From Ignavibacteriota bacterium (GTDB taxonomy: Bacteria > Bacteroidota > Ignavibacteria > UBA10030), in assembly GCA_003170475.1 (NCBI GenBank), contig PMZI01000082.1, positions 18,697-82,696 on the forward strand: a stretch of 64,000 nt of DNA, read 5' to 3'. A model generated the notes under the pieces. That model saw only the letters and a program-made list of their open reading frames with translations, did no database searches and was not told the DNA's origin. The translations under genes were made by a program, and so were the position numbers. Position 1 is the first letter of the stretch. Every line of letters starts with the position of its first letter. Shown here one piece after another: positions 28,770 to 37,322 of the stretch.

Positions 28770-29219
28770 TCACCCTTTTACATATGACAGTTTCTCCGCA
28801 ACCTTGCCGTCTCGGACACGAAACACATCCACCCCACGGATATGCCACGGTTTTCCGTCCTTCGTCTTGGTATAAACCCATCGGACAGTGCAACGGTTCC
28901 CCACTGCAAAGATGTCTTCAGTCTCGAATTTGGCGGTTGGTGAACCCTGGAAGAATTTTTCCCAGTACGCCCGGACAGCGTCCTGCCCCTCCCATCGCGT
29001 CCCATCGGGAAATGGACTCGTGTTTTCAAAGACACAATCGTCGGTCATGGCAGCCATCACCGCATCGATATCATGCTTGTCGAACGCCTCATTAAAACGA
29101 ATGACGGCGGCAAGCGTCTTCTCTGTCTCTGGATCGTTCTGCATCGTTCCCTCATGTGTGATGGCGATTATCATACTCACGATGACGCCGAGTACCAACG
29201 CTGCGATTGAATGGATCAT
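28770..29219 (-). CDS. SnoaL/NTF2-like protein (secreted)
   Basis: NEAFDKHDIDAVMAAMTDDCVFENTSPFPDGTRWEGQDAVRAYWEKFF. Confidence 0.82.
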   Translation of the reverse strand: MIHSIAALVLGVIVSMIIAITHEGTMQNDPETEKTLAAVIRFNEAFDKHDIDAVMAAMTDDCVFENTSPFPDGTRWEGQDAVRAYWEKFFQGSPTAKFETEDIFAVGNRCTVRWVYTKTKDGKPWHIRGVDVFRVRDGKVAEKLSYVKG

Positions 29220-29279
29220 CGTAGTTCCTTCAGTGTAATAGATCCGGTGCGTTTATAGTTCCCTTGAGTGCTACTCCTG

Positions 29280-29448
29280 TCAGACTTCAACCACCATCGG
29301 AACAACGTCAATGCCCTCCTTTCTCTGCAACGTGCTGGCGGCACGAAAGCCCAGCCGTTTGTGGGCCTCGACAGCGTTCGGCGAAGACCAGATCGCACAC
29401 TTTCTGGTACTCCTCTGATCTTCCGAGTCTGATTTGTATTCGATCCAT
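29280..29448 (-). pseudogene. GNAT acetyltransferase remnant, apparent internal deletion with frame change
   Basis: N-terminal frame MDRIQIRLGRSEEYQKVCDLV; C-terminal frame SSPNAVEAHKRLGFRAASTLQRKEGIDVVPMVVEV*; central domain absent. Confidence 0.6.
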
Positions 29449-29484
29449 CATGACGAGCGTCTTTCGGAAAAGGGGAGGAAATCG

Positions 29485-29850
29485 TTATGGGAGTTCCCCA
29501 ACCCCTCGGGCAACATGAGTATTGACGAGAACCTGCCCATGATCAACAATGATCGTGTCGCCAGGCGAGAGCCGTTTATACGCTTTGCCGTTGACCATGA
29601 GCAGATCATGGTGTATGACGACATCCGCATCCACACAAGGAGCCCAGCGATAGACAACGGTACCGTCGACCGGGTCTTTGGTCATTTGTGTGGAAGGCAC
29701 ACTGGTGCGGTAGCAGTCCGTGACTATGATCGGATGAGTGCCGAGGTTTGCTTCAACGCGCCCAAGCAATACGCTATTTGATTTGCTGCACCCCGTGACA
29801 ACAACGGCAGCGGACAGAACCGTCATGACAGTGAAAATCCCGGATGTCAT
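29485..29850 (-). CDS. Hypothetical lipoprotein
   Basis: Lipobox VVVTGCSKSN; intact 121-aa ORF. Confidence 0.5.
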   Translation of the reverse strand: MTSGIFTVMTVLSAAVVVTGCSKSNSVLLGRVEANLGTHPIIVTDCYRTSVPSTQMTKDPVDGTVVYRWAPCVDADVVIHHDLLMVNGKAYKRLSPGDTIIVDHGQVLVNTHVARGVGELP

Positions 29851-29999
29851 TTAGCGCAATTCATCTCCTTTTCGATAAAACGCCTTCGAACGCAACCTTG
29901 GTTTCATGGTACGGAATTCCCTCTCTTCGCTCAAGAGGCTTGCAACGCACCATGGCGTTCTTTACCTTGAGAAAGCGCCTGAAAGAAAGGAAGTGCCGA

Positions 30000-31088
30000 A
30001 TGTTACTGCATATATCCACTGCATCGCCGCCGTATAGAGTCGAGCAACGCAAAGCCGCTGAAGAATTGAAACAACGCATGGGCGAACGTCCGGCGGTTGC
30101 GCGCATGATTGATGCCGCCGCGTCACGATCGGGCATCGAAACTCGCCACGTGGTAGTGCCGGACGCAGAGCCTTCTGTGTCCACACGGTTCTATCCGGTC
30201 GATCCGTCCGCGCCTTCGCCCGGCACCAAACAGCGAATGATGCTGTATAAAGAGTGGTCCAACAAGCTCTCCGTCGCTGCCGTCACTGATCTGCTGCAAT
30301 CGACAGGCCGCTCAGCTTCGTCAATTGATCGCTTGATTACAATCTCGTGTACGGGTTTCTCCGCGCCGAATTTCGATTATCACCTCATCACAACGCTCGG
30401 CCTCTCCCCGGATGTTCAACGGACCCACATCGGTTTCATGGGGTGCGCTGCATCTCTCGTTGGATTCACTTCTGTGCTGGATTCACTGCGCAGCGGTACC
30501 GGGATGCCCCGGACGACACTGCTGGTGTCTGTCGAACTCTGCTCGCTCCATCTCCAAACCGAGCCAACACGCGACAACATTCTCGCGAACATGATTTTCG
30601 CGGACGGTTGCGGGGCTGCGTTGTTTTCCACTGCACCCGGCGTGCCAGCAAAGGCTGAGTTGGTCCGGACTTTTTCCCATGTCTTCCCCGCCTCCGCGCA
30701 CTTCATGGGGTGGGAGATTGGCGATACGGGATTTGAAATGATGCTGTCGTCGCAATTGCCGGAAATCATTGCGCAGCAAGCCGCCCCCGTTGCCAGGCAG
30801 ATCATCGACCGGATGGGCTTAACACCCGGACAGATTCGTCATTGGGCGCTGCACCCCGGCGGCCGAGCGATCATCGATGCACTGCAGACGGGCCTTGATT
30901 TGACCAATGAGCAGGCTGAACCATCCCGCGCCGTTCTTCGCCGGTATGGCAACATGTCGTCTGCATCGATTCTCTTTGTGTTGAAAGAACTCTTCTCCCG
31001 TACCCGCGTGCAGCCTGACGAGTGGTTGTGCGCGATAGCCTTCGGCCCGGGATTGTCGATGGAAATGGCATTCCTGAAAGGGGTTTGA
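30000..31088 (+). CDS. Type III polyketide synthase (chalcone/stilbene synthase-like)
   Basis: Active-site Cys region ITISCTGFSAPNFDYHL, His region WALHPGGRAIIDAL, Asn region YGNMSSASILFVL, C-terminal GFGPG-like AFGPGLSMEMAFL. Confidence 0.93.
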   Translation: MLLHISTASPPYRVEQRKAAEELKQRMGERPAVARMIDAAASRSGIETRHVVVPDAEPSVSTRFYPVDPSAPSPGTKQRMMLYKEWSNKLSVAAVTDLLQSTGRSASSIDRLITISCTGFSAPNFDYHLITTLGLSPDVQRTHIGFMGCAASLVGFTSVLDSLRSGTGMPRTTLLVSVELCSLHLQTEPTRDNILANMIFADGCGAALFSTAPGVPAKAELVRTFSHVFPASAHFMGWEIGDTGFEMMLSSQLPEIIAQQAAPVARQIIDRMGLTPGQIRHWALHPGGRAIIDALQTGLDLTNEQAEPSRAVLRRYGNMSSASILFVLKELFSRTRVQPDEWLCAIAFGPGLSMEMAFLKGV

Positions 31089-31792
31089 TGCTCGGCGCAC
31101 GCAGCAGTTCGATCGAAATGATCGACGATATGTCGATCACCGATGAACGGATCGACGATGCCCTGCAAGAACTGAAAGTGATCAATCGCTTTCTTGGCGG
31201 CGACCATGTGTCGCGGGTCGGCATCGCCCAGTTGACACGAACGCATCCGAAAAGTGTTCCCCTGAAAATTCTTGACTGCGGGGCGGGAGGATCGGATCTT
31301 GCCATCGTTCTGCAATCGCCCGACCGTGCAGTGGACGTCACTGCCCTCGATTTGAACTTGCGCGCCTGCCAATATTCTGCTCCTCACGTTCCTTCGACGA
31401 AGGTCGTGAACGGATCGGCGTTTCGTCTTCCATTCCGCGATCAGTCATTCGATATCGTCCACGCGTCGCTCTTTTGCCATCACTTCGGCCCGGAAGACCT
31501 GCACATGTTGCTTGATGAGTGGTCGCGTGTGGCGCGTGTTGGTATTGTTATCAATGATCTCCAACGATCAGTGTTTGCCTTTCTGGGCATTACCTTGTTG
31601 ACGCAACTTTTCTCACACAGTGTCATGGTTCGTCACGATGCACCGGTTTCCGTTCGGCGAGGTTTCGTGAAGGAGGAACTGAACGAAATTACTTCGATGT
31701 TTCGTCGGGTCTCGATAACCTGGCACTGGGCTTTTCGCTGGCTCGTCTCAATCGATTTGACCGGGAGAGGCGATGGCCGAATCAAGATTTGA
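31088..31792 (+). CDS. Class I SAM-dependent methyltransferase
   Basis: KILDCGAGGSDLAIVL motif I, NGSAFRLPFRDQSFDIVHASLFCHHF; ATGA overlap with the PKS. Confidence 0.87.
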   Translation: MLGARSSSIEMIDDMSITDERIDDALQELKVINRFLGGDHVSRVGIAQLTRTHPKSVPLKILDCGAGGSDLAIVLQSPDRAVDVTALDLNLRACQYSAPHVPSTKVVNGSAFRLPFRDQSFDIVHASLFCHHFGPEDLHMLLDEWSRVARVGIVINDLQRSVFAFLGITLLTQLFSHSVMVRHDAPVSVRRGFVKEELNEITSMFRRVSITWHWAFRWLVSIDLTGRGDGRIKI

Positions 31793-32918
31793 TATCGTCG
31801 TCATTGGTGGAGGCCCCGCTGGTGCAATGGTATCGCTGACTCTGGCGCAGTCCGGCTATTCGGTCTGTCTGGTAGAGCGCCGGGAATTTCCACGCGAAAC
31901 TCTCTGCGGTGAATTCCTTTCCCATGAAGTGTTCGACATCATCGGCAATCTAGGAATGGAGCGCGAATTCCTTCAGCTCGGTCCAACACCGATCAACAGA
32001 TTTGCTCTCTGCCCGGAGTCTGGACCAATACTCTCCGAATCATTAGGGTTCACGGCGTACGGCCTGAAGCGCGGAGCGTTCGATCAGTTCCTGTTGAACG
32101 CCGCGATACGGCAGGGAGTCCAGGTCCTGCAACCGGCCGAAGCCGAATCAGTCGTTCGACGGGGAGACGGATTCGAAGTTTACTGTCGATCAGGTGAGGC
32201 CTCACGGTCGCTTCAATCAAGGTGGTGCATCGGCGCATACGGAAAGACATCACCGCTTGACAAGCGGCTCCATCGTCCATTCGCGGGAAGGCGTACGCAA
32301 TTGAACGGGATCAAGTTCCATGTCCCGTCGTCGGCGCTGACGGGAATGAATGCAGATGAAATTCGGATCTTCACCGGACCGGACATGTATTGCGGCGTCA
32401 ATCAAGTGAACAGCGGAATGGCAACGATCTGTTTCCTCGAACGAAGAAGAGGGGATAATGTGTCACCGCGGGCACGTTTGCGGGAACTGGCGTCCGCCAA
32501 CAAGCACTTTGCAGGTATTCTGGAGGGGACGATGATGTCCGTGGTTGACGACGCACCAATCTATGGAACAGGCAACATCTATTTCGGAAGGCGGAATGTT
32601 GTTGAGAACGGCATCTTCATGGTGGGCGATGCGGCGCGAGTGATCTCGCCGCTTGCAGGTGACGGCATCGGGATAGCACTGCAAAGTGGAGAATTGCTTG
32701 GCAGACTCTTTCGCGAACACCGTCATTCGGGCCCGAATCCCGTGGTGCTTGAAACAGAGTACCCCCGTCGTTGGGGGCAATCGTTCAATGCGCGCCTCCG
32801 TTCCGCAGCCGCGTTACAACGAATTATGCTTTCCACTCCGCTCCGTCACATCGGAGCGGCCCTTCTTTCCCTTTCTCCCTCGTTGCTCCGAGCCGCCATC
32901 CGTTTGACGCGTGAATGA
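31773..32918 (+). CDS. NAD(P)/FAD-dependent oxidoreductase (geranylgeranyl reductase-like family)
   Basis: DIVVIGGGPAGAMVSLTLAQSGYSVCLVER, FMVGDAARVISPLAGDGIGIALQSGELLG; 20-nt overlap with the methyltransferase. Confidence 0.9.
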   Translation: MAESRFDIVVIGGGPAGAMVSLTLAQSGYSVCLVERREFPRETLCGEFLSHEVFDIIGNLGMEREFLQLGPTPINRFALCPESGPILSESLGFTAYGLKRGAFDQFLLNAAIRQGVQVLQPAEAESVVRRGDGFEVYCRSGEASRSLQSRWCIGAYGKTSPLDKRLHRPFAGRRTQLNGIKFHVPSSALTGMNADEIRIFTGPDMYCGVNQVNSGMATICFLERRRGDNVSPRARLRELASANKHFAGILEGTMMSVVDDAPIYGTGNIYFGRRNVVENGIFMVGDAARVISPLAGDGIGIALQSGELLGRLFREHRHSGPNPVVLETEYPRRWGQSFNARLRSAAALQRIMLSTPLRHIGAALLSLSPSLLRAAIRLTRE

Positions 32919-32964
32919 ACCCGCACCGTTGGACTCATTGATGGTTGGTTGACTGTACCCGAAC

Positions 32965-33384
32965 TTAGAACTCAGTAAGCGACAACACATTCCCATCCGG
33001 ATCTGTGAACCATGCAATCTTCGCTTTGCTGGGTGCAGTCCAAATCCCGTCTTCGTCCTGATTCATTCCTTCGTACCGAGCAAACACAACGCCACGTTGT
33101 GAGAGTGCATGAACTTCCGTTGTGATGTCGGCAACTTTCCAACCGAGGACTGTAAAACCCTGAGCCTTGACGTGGTCAACTTTCTGAATCCGGAGCATCG
33201 TTCCGTTCACGTCAAAGACCAGGGCGAACTGATCACCGCTCACGAATGTCAAACCGAGAGTCTTTTCGTAGAATTGTTGAGCTTTTGCGGCGTTGTTGGT
33301 TGCGACAAAACTGATGAGATCCGATTTGGCAAGCATCAGAGCATTCTCCATGTGGAAGGGATGATGAGCATCGCAACGTCTCAT
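32965..33384 (-). CDS. VOC family (glyoxalase-like) protein
   Basis: NNAAKAQQFYEKTLGLTFVSGDQFALVFDVNGTMLRI...AWFTDPDGNVLSLTEF; true start may be internal. Confidence 0.83.
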   Translation of the reverse strand: MRRCDAHHPFHMENALMLAKSDLISFVATNNAAKAQQFYEKTLGLTFVSGDQFALVFDVNGTMLRIQKVDHVKAQGFTVLGWKVADITTEVHALSQRGVVFARYEGMNQDEDGIWTAPSKAKIAWFTDPDGNVLSLTEF

Positions 33385-33459
33385 TGGGCCGCTGGCGTTG
33401 ATCGCGAAAGCCCGAGTGCATCCAACACAAACTGCGGTCAGCAGATGAGGAACAGTGGC

Positions 33460-34029
33460 CTATTTCTTCCGTCGAGCAGATGCCTCGATATATCGGGAAA
33501 ATGATTCTGGCTTTCCGGGAGGCGCAATTTCAAAAGTAATGGCGATCTTGTCCGTTCCTGATTTTGCATTCGTCAATCGAAAGCGCGGCGTTGACGGTAC
33601 CGCATCGCTGACGAAGACGACGGAATTGGAATCGCTGGAGATGGTCACACTGTAGTTGATCACGTGCTGCTCATTATCGAAGTACGTTGCACGCGTTTTC
33701 CCGTTTTCCTGAAATACAATCATCAGATCGTCGTGCCTGAATGCCGGCCGGTCCTTTGTGGCCGGATACGTGACAAAGTTTTTTCGAACCAGAACGGTAT
33801 TCTGAAGATCGAACGAAAACGTAAATCCTCCCGTTCCTTCTCCTGGCGCCCCGGTGTCTTCGCCAACCCATTCTCCCATGAGGAACTTGAATGCGTTCCA
33901 GTTGATCACGGATGATGATTGTTGTACCGACGACGGATGTATCACCAGGCCAACGAACACGACAGCGAAAATGCTCCAACGTGCGATCTTCCGACTGAGG
34001 CGGCGAATCGAGTTCCCAAATGTTGCCAT
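33460..34029 (-). CDS. Hypothetical secreted protein (DUF1579-like)
   Basis: WNAFKFLMGEWVGEDTGAPGEGTGGFTFSFDLQNTVLVRKNF. Confidence 0.5.
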   Translation of the reverse strand: MATFGNSIRRLSRKIARWSIFAVVFVGLVIHPSSVQQSSSVINWNAFKFLMGEWVGEDTGAPGEGTGGFTFSFDLQNTVLVRKNFVTYPATKDRPAFRHDDLMIVFQENGKTRATYFDNEQHVINYSVTISSDSNSVVFVSDAVPSTPRFRLTNAKSGTDKIAITFEIAPPGKPESFSRYIEASARRKK

Positions 34030-34092
34030 GATCGATTCTCTCCCTTGCAGGATGATGAATGCTTATGAAGAACCTGGTGGCAATCGCTCCGT

Positions 34093-34506
34093 TTATCGGA
34101 ATGACTTCTTTGCCTCTCCCGGTTTGTAGGGGCGCAGAGCGAATGCCGACCACGTCTCATTGACCGAAATGAGAGTAATCCACTTGAGATCCGCCTTCTT
34201 CAATACGTCCCACCCTTTGTCGCGTGTGAGGTCAGTCTGAATTTGCGAAGAACCCTTTGGGAATGAGATCCAGAGAATACTCTGTGGATTGAGAGCTCGA
34301 ATCGCTCGAGGTGCCATGCGTCCAAGCTCCGCTTTGCTCTTCACAAAAAGCTGAACCCAATCATATGTTCCTTTCAGGTCCGTTGCTACGGAGACGCTGG
34401 CAGGCAGAGGTGAAAGATCTTTGAGATAGTTCGCCGGGGCGGCAACGATGGCCGCATGGAGTCCGGGCTTGAGCTTCAGCTTGACTGCAAGGGGGCTGAT
34501 TGCCAT
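34093..34506 (-). CDS. DUF3052-like hypothetical protein
   Basis: MAISPLAVKLKLKPGLHAAIVAAPANYLKDL...DWVQLFVKSKAEL...ILWISFPKGSSQIQTDLTRDKGWDVL. Confidence 0.6.
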   Translation of the reverse strand: MAISPLAVKLKLKPGLHAAIVAAPANYLKDLSPLPASVSVATDLKGTYDWVQLFVKSKAELGRMAPRAIRALNPQSILWISFPKGSSQIQTDLTRDKGWDVLKKADLKWITLISVNETWSAFALRPYKPGEAKKSFR

Positions 34507-34551
34507 ACGGTTCCTTGTTCCATCTAGGAGGATGCTGAAAAACAAAATTTG

Positions 34552-34619
34552 GTCACGTTGAGCGAAGTCGAAACGTCTCAATGATGCAAATGACAGGGTT
34601 CGACTCCGCTCACCCTGAC
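34552..34619. repeat. REP/MITE-like imperfect inverted repeat
   Basis: GTCACGTTGAGCGAAGTCGAAACG (34552-34575) versus reverse complement of 34596-34619 GTCAGGGTGAGCGGAGTCGAACCC: 19/24 matches, 20-nt spacer. Confidence 0.75.
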
Positions 34620-34655
34620 GGTTTTGCCTTCTTGGATGCCTTTTTCCGCATCCTG

Positions 34656-36332
34656 CTAGTGTTGATCGATTCGCACGTTAGCCGTCGGCAAGAACCGCGG
34701 TGGTTTACGGTGCTTCGTAGCCTGCTCGAATGCATAGGCGATCTTGATCAAGGTGGATTCGCTCCATGCCCGTCCGAAGAAGGAAATGCCCACGGGCAAG
34801 CCGAACACAAATCCCGCCGGGACGGTGATGCTCGGATAGCCTGCCACTGCCGCCGCTGTTGTGCTGCCGGACAGGAAATGATCTCCTGTGACAAGATCTG
34901 TGCACCAGGCAGGACTTTCACTGGGCGCAACAAGAGCATCGAGCTTGAATTTGTCCATGATAGCGTCGATTCCTTCAGCGCGTGCGAGCCGCAGATTGTT
35001 ATCCCTTGCTTCGATGTATTCTTTCTCCGTCAAAGGCCCTTTGGCTTCTGCCTGGATGAATGTCTCTTGCTGAAAGTAAGGCATCTCTTTCTCTTTGTTC
35101 CGTTCATTGAACTCGATGATCTCCTTGAGTGTGTGCACAGGAGCGCTCGAGCCCAGTCGCGCAAGATAGGCGTTCATGTCGGCTTTGAGTTCATACCGTA
35201 GCACTAGGCCCTCGTTTTTGTCGAGCTGACCGAGAGTGTCGGCGTCTGCCGGGTCCACCATGGTTGCGCCGTTCTGTTTCATAACATCAAAGGCTCTCGC
35301 CATCAACGCGTCGACTAACTCGTGGAAGCCGAAGTAGCGACGCACCACACCAATCCTCGTACCCTGGAGTCCCTTGATATCAAGAAATTGAGTGTAGTCA
35401 CTAGAAGATTTTCCACGGCTTTCGAGCGTTGCCTTGTCCTCTGGGTCTATTCCGGAAAGTGCGCTCAAGAGAATGGCCGCATCTTTGACTGTTCGGGTCA
35501 TCGGTCCCGCGGTGTCCTGCGTGTGCGATATGGGAATGATGCCTGTACGGCTGATGAGGCCAACCGTTGGCTTGATCCCGACGACACTGTGAATTGAGGC
35601 AGGGCTGATAACGGAACCGTCCGTCTCAGTGCCAACAGCCACGCCGCAGAGATTTGCTGCGACGGCCGCTCCTGATCCGGCGCTTGAACCAGAAGTGTTT
35701 CGATCCAGTGCGTAAGGATTCTTTGTCAAGCCGCCTCTGCCACTCCAACCGCTCGTTGAGCGACTGGAACGAATGTTTGCCCATTCGCTGAGATTTGTCT
35801 TTCCGAGGATAATTGCTCCGGCTTGTCTCAATTGATGTGCCACAAAGGAATCAGCCGGTGGTTTCGATCCCACGAGTGCAAGTGACCCTGCCGTTGTTGC
35901 CATCTTGTCTGCAGTATCGATGTTGTCTTTGATCAACACGGGAATACCGTGCAGGAGGCCGCGGGGACCCTTTTCCTTTCGCTCTTTGTCGAGAGCGTCT
36001 GCGATGGTGAGTGCGTCCGGATTCAATTCGATGACGGTCCGGAGTTCGGGTCCATTCCGGTCGATAGACTTGATGCGTTCGATATATTTCTCCGCGATGG
36101 AACGGGCGGTATATTTTCCCGAACTCATTCCTGCCTGGAGCTCCGTGATGGTGATCTCGTCGAGCTCGAACGGCTTGCTCTCCAACGACGGAAGGGAGGG
36201 ATGATTGATCTCGGTTGCGGTGGCCAAGCCTGGAATTGTTGCAGCGATGATGCCACCGGTGAGGCCGGTCTTCAGAAAATCGCGTCGGTCGAGCTGTCGG
36301 GCTCCGGAATTTGGTTTCTGCTTGAGCTTCAT
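34656..36332 (-). CDS. Amidase-signature family enzyme with twin-arginine signal
   Basis: [81 protein letters not shown]. Confidence 0.93.
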   Translation of the reverse strand: MKLKQKPNSGARQLDRRDFLKTGLTGGIIAATIPGLATATEINHPSLPSLESKPFELDEITITELQAGMSSGKYTARSIAEKYIERIKSIDRNGPELRTVIELNPDALTIADALDKERKEKGPRGLLHGIPVLIKDNIDTADKMATTAGSLALVGSKPPADSFVAHQLRQAGAIILGKTNLSEWANIRSSRSTSGWSGRGGLTKNPYALDRNTSGSSAGSGAAVAANLCGVAVGTETDGSVISPASIHSVVGIKPTVGLISRTGIIPISHTQDTAGPMTRTVKDAAILLSALSGIDPEDKATLESRGKSSSDYTQFLDIKGLQGTRIGVVRRYFGFHELVDALMARAFDVMKQNGATMVDPADADTLGQLDKNEGLVLRYELKADMNAYLARLGSSAPVHTLKEIIEFNERNKEKEMPYFQQETFIQAEAKGPLTEKEYIEARDNNLRLARAEGIDAIMDKFKLDALVAPSESPAWCTDLVTGDHFLSGSTTAAAVAGYPSITVPAGFVFGLPVGISFFGRAWSESTLIKIAYAFEQATKHRKPPRFLPTANVRIDQH

Positions 36333-36449
36333 GCAATACCTTCCTTTAGAGTGAAAAGGGGGGAGATCCTTCAAGAATCTTTTCGCCTTCGAGTATCTCT
36401 GAAAACGGAATGAACACGTTCAATTCGATGGCTTGGCCTTGTTGTTCAT

Positions 36450-36797
36450 TCATTCACCGAGATTGACGCGATCTCCGGCTGTTGTAGGGGACGAGATGAC
36501 AAGAAAATGTGCGTCCGTGTCCGATGTGTTTGTGACACGATGGTGCTGCATCGGCGCAATTTCGAGGGAGTCGCCAGGAGTCAAAGGCGTCTTGCTTCCA
36601 GCGACTTCGATTTCCAGTTGTCCTTGAAGAACGTAAAACAGCTGTCTGGCGCGGGCATGGTAATGCAAGATTTCACCGAGTCCTGGTGGGATCCGTTCCT
36701 GGATAACAGAGAGATCTTCCCGATTCAGGAGCCGCCAGCCGTCACAACCAGCTCCCCATGTGTAATGCTCTGCATTTTCTTTGTTTTGTCCTGCCAT
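36450..36797 (-). CDS. Cupin domain-containing protein
   Basis: EILHYHARARQLFYVLQGQLEIEVAG...LTPGDSLEIAPMQHHRVTNTSD. Confidence 0.87.
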   Translation of the reverse strand: MAGQNKENAEHYTWGAGCDGWRLLNREDLSVIQERIPPGLGEILHYHARARQLFYVLQGQLEIEVAGSKTPLTPGDSLEIAPMQHHRVTNTSDTDAHFLVISSPTTAGDRVNLGE

Positions 36798-36804
36798 CTC
36801 GTGA

Positions 36805-37275
36805 TCACCTGATGGTTTCTGCGATTGTTCCCGCCGGCTCCTTGAGCAGGCCTTTTGATCTGAAGATATCAATCAGCCTCGGCTTCACAAGCTTGTGCTG
36901 ATCATAGGTCAACTCACCAAGGTCGATGTGAATTGTCCCGCCCCCTTTGGTCCTGAGGATGAGAGCGAACATCTTGATTTCGGCGAGGGCAAGGTCTTCC
37001 CAGTGGAGGTCAATGAGTGTAGAGTACCCTGTTCTGCCCCGGATTCCCTGATCATCAATTCTTATTGAGTATTCCTTCGTCAGACGCGGCAGAACAATTA
37101 TCGCCGCCAACAAAGCAACCCCATACGCAATTGCGAAGCGGGGAAACCATATGAAAGTGCCCGAATATGTAATCCCTTGTGCGATGAAGAGTATGGCGCA
37201 GATTATCTGTGTGACGCTGAACCATTGCGGGCCAAAGGTCAGCTTCTCTTTGACAGGAATCCTTAGATCTTCCAT
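36805..37275 (-). CDS. Hypothetical membrane protein (PH-like)
   Basis: Two TM segments followed by beta-rich domain; intact ORF. Confidence 0.5.
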   Translation of the reverse strand: MEDLRIPVKEKLTFGPQWFSVTQIICAILFIAQGITYSGTFIWFPRFAIAYGVALLAAIIVLPRLTKEYSIRIDDQGIRGRTGYSTLIDLHWEDLALAEIKMFALILRTKGGGTIHIDLGELTYDQHKLVKPRLIDIFRSKGLLKEPAGTIAETIR

Positions 37276-37322
37276 ACTCGCTCCAAACGATGTGAGTGCC
37301 GGTCGATGTACTTCGAGTGACT

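Noticed and set aside
21671-29850. Integron gene-cassette array
   Set aside because: Gene content is cassette-like, but several gaps are too short (31-50 nt) or overlapping, no attC-like RYYYAAC..GTRRRY pair was visible, and no integrase is in the window
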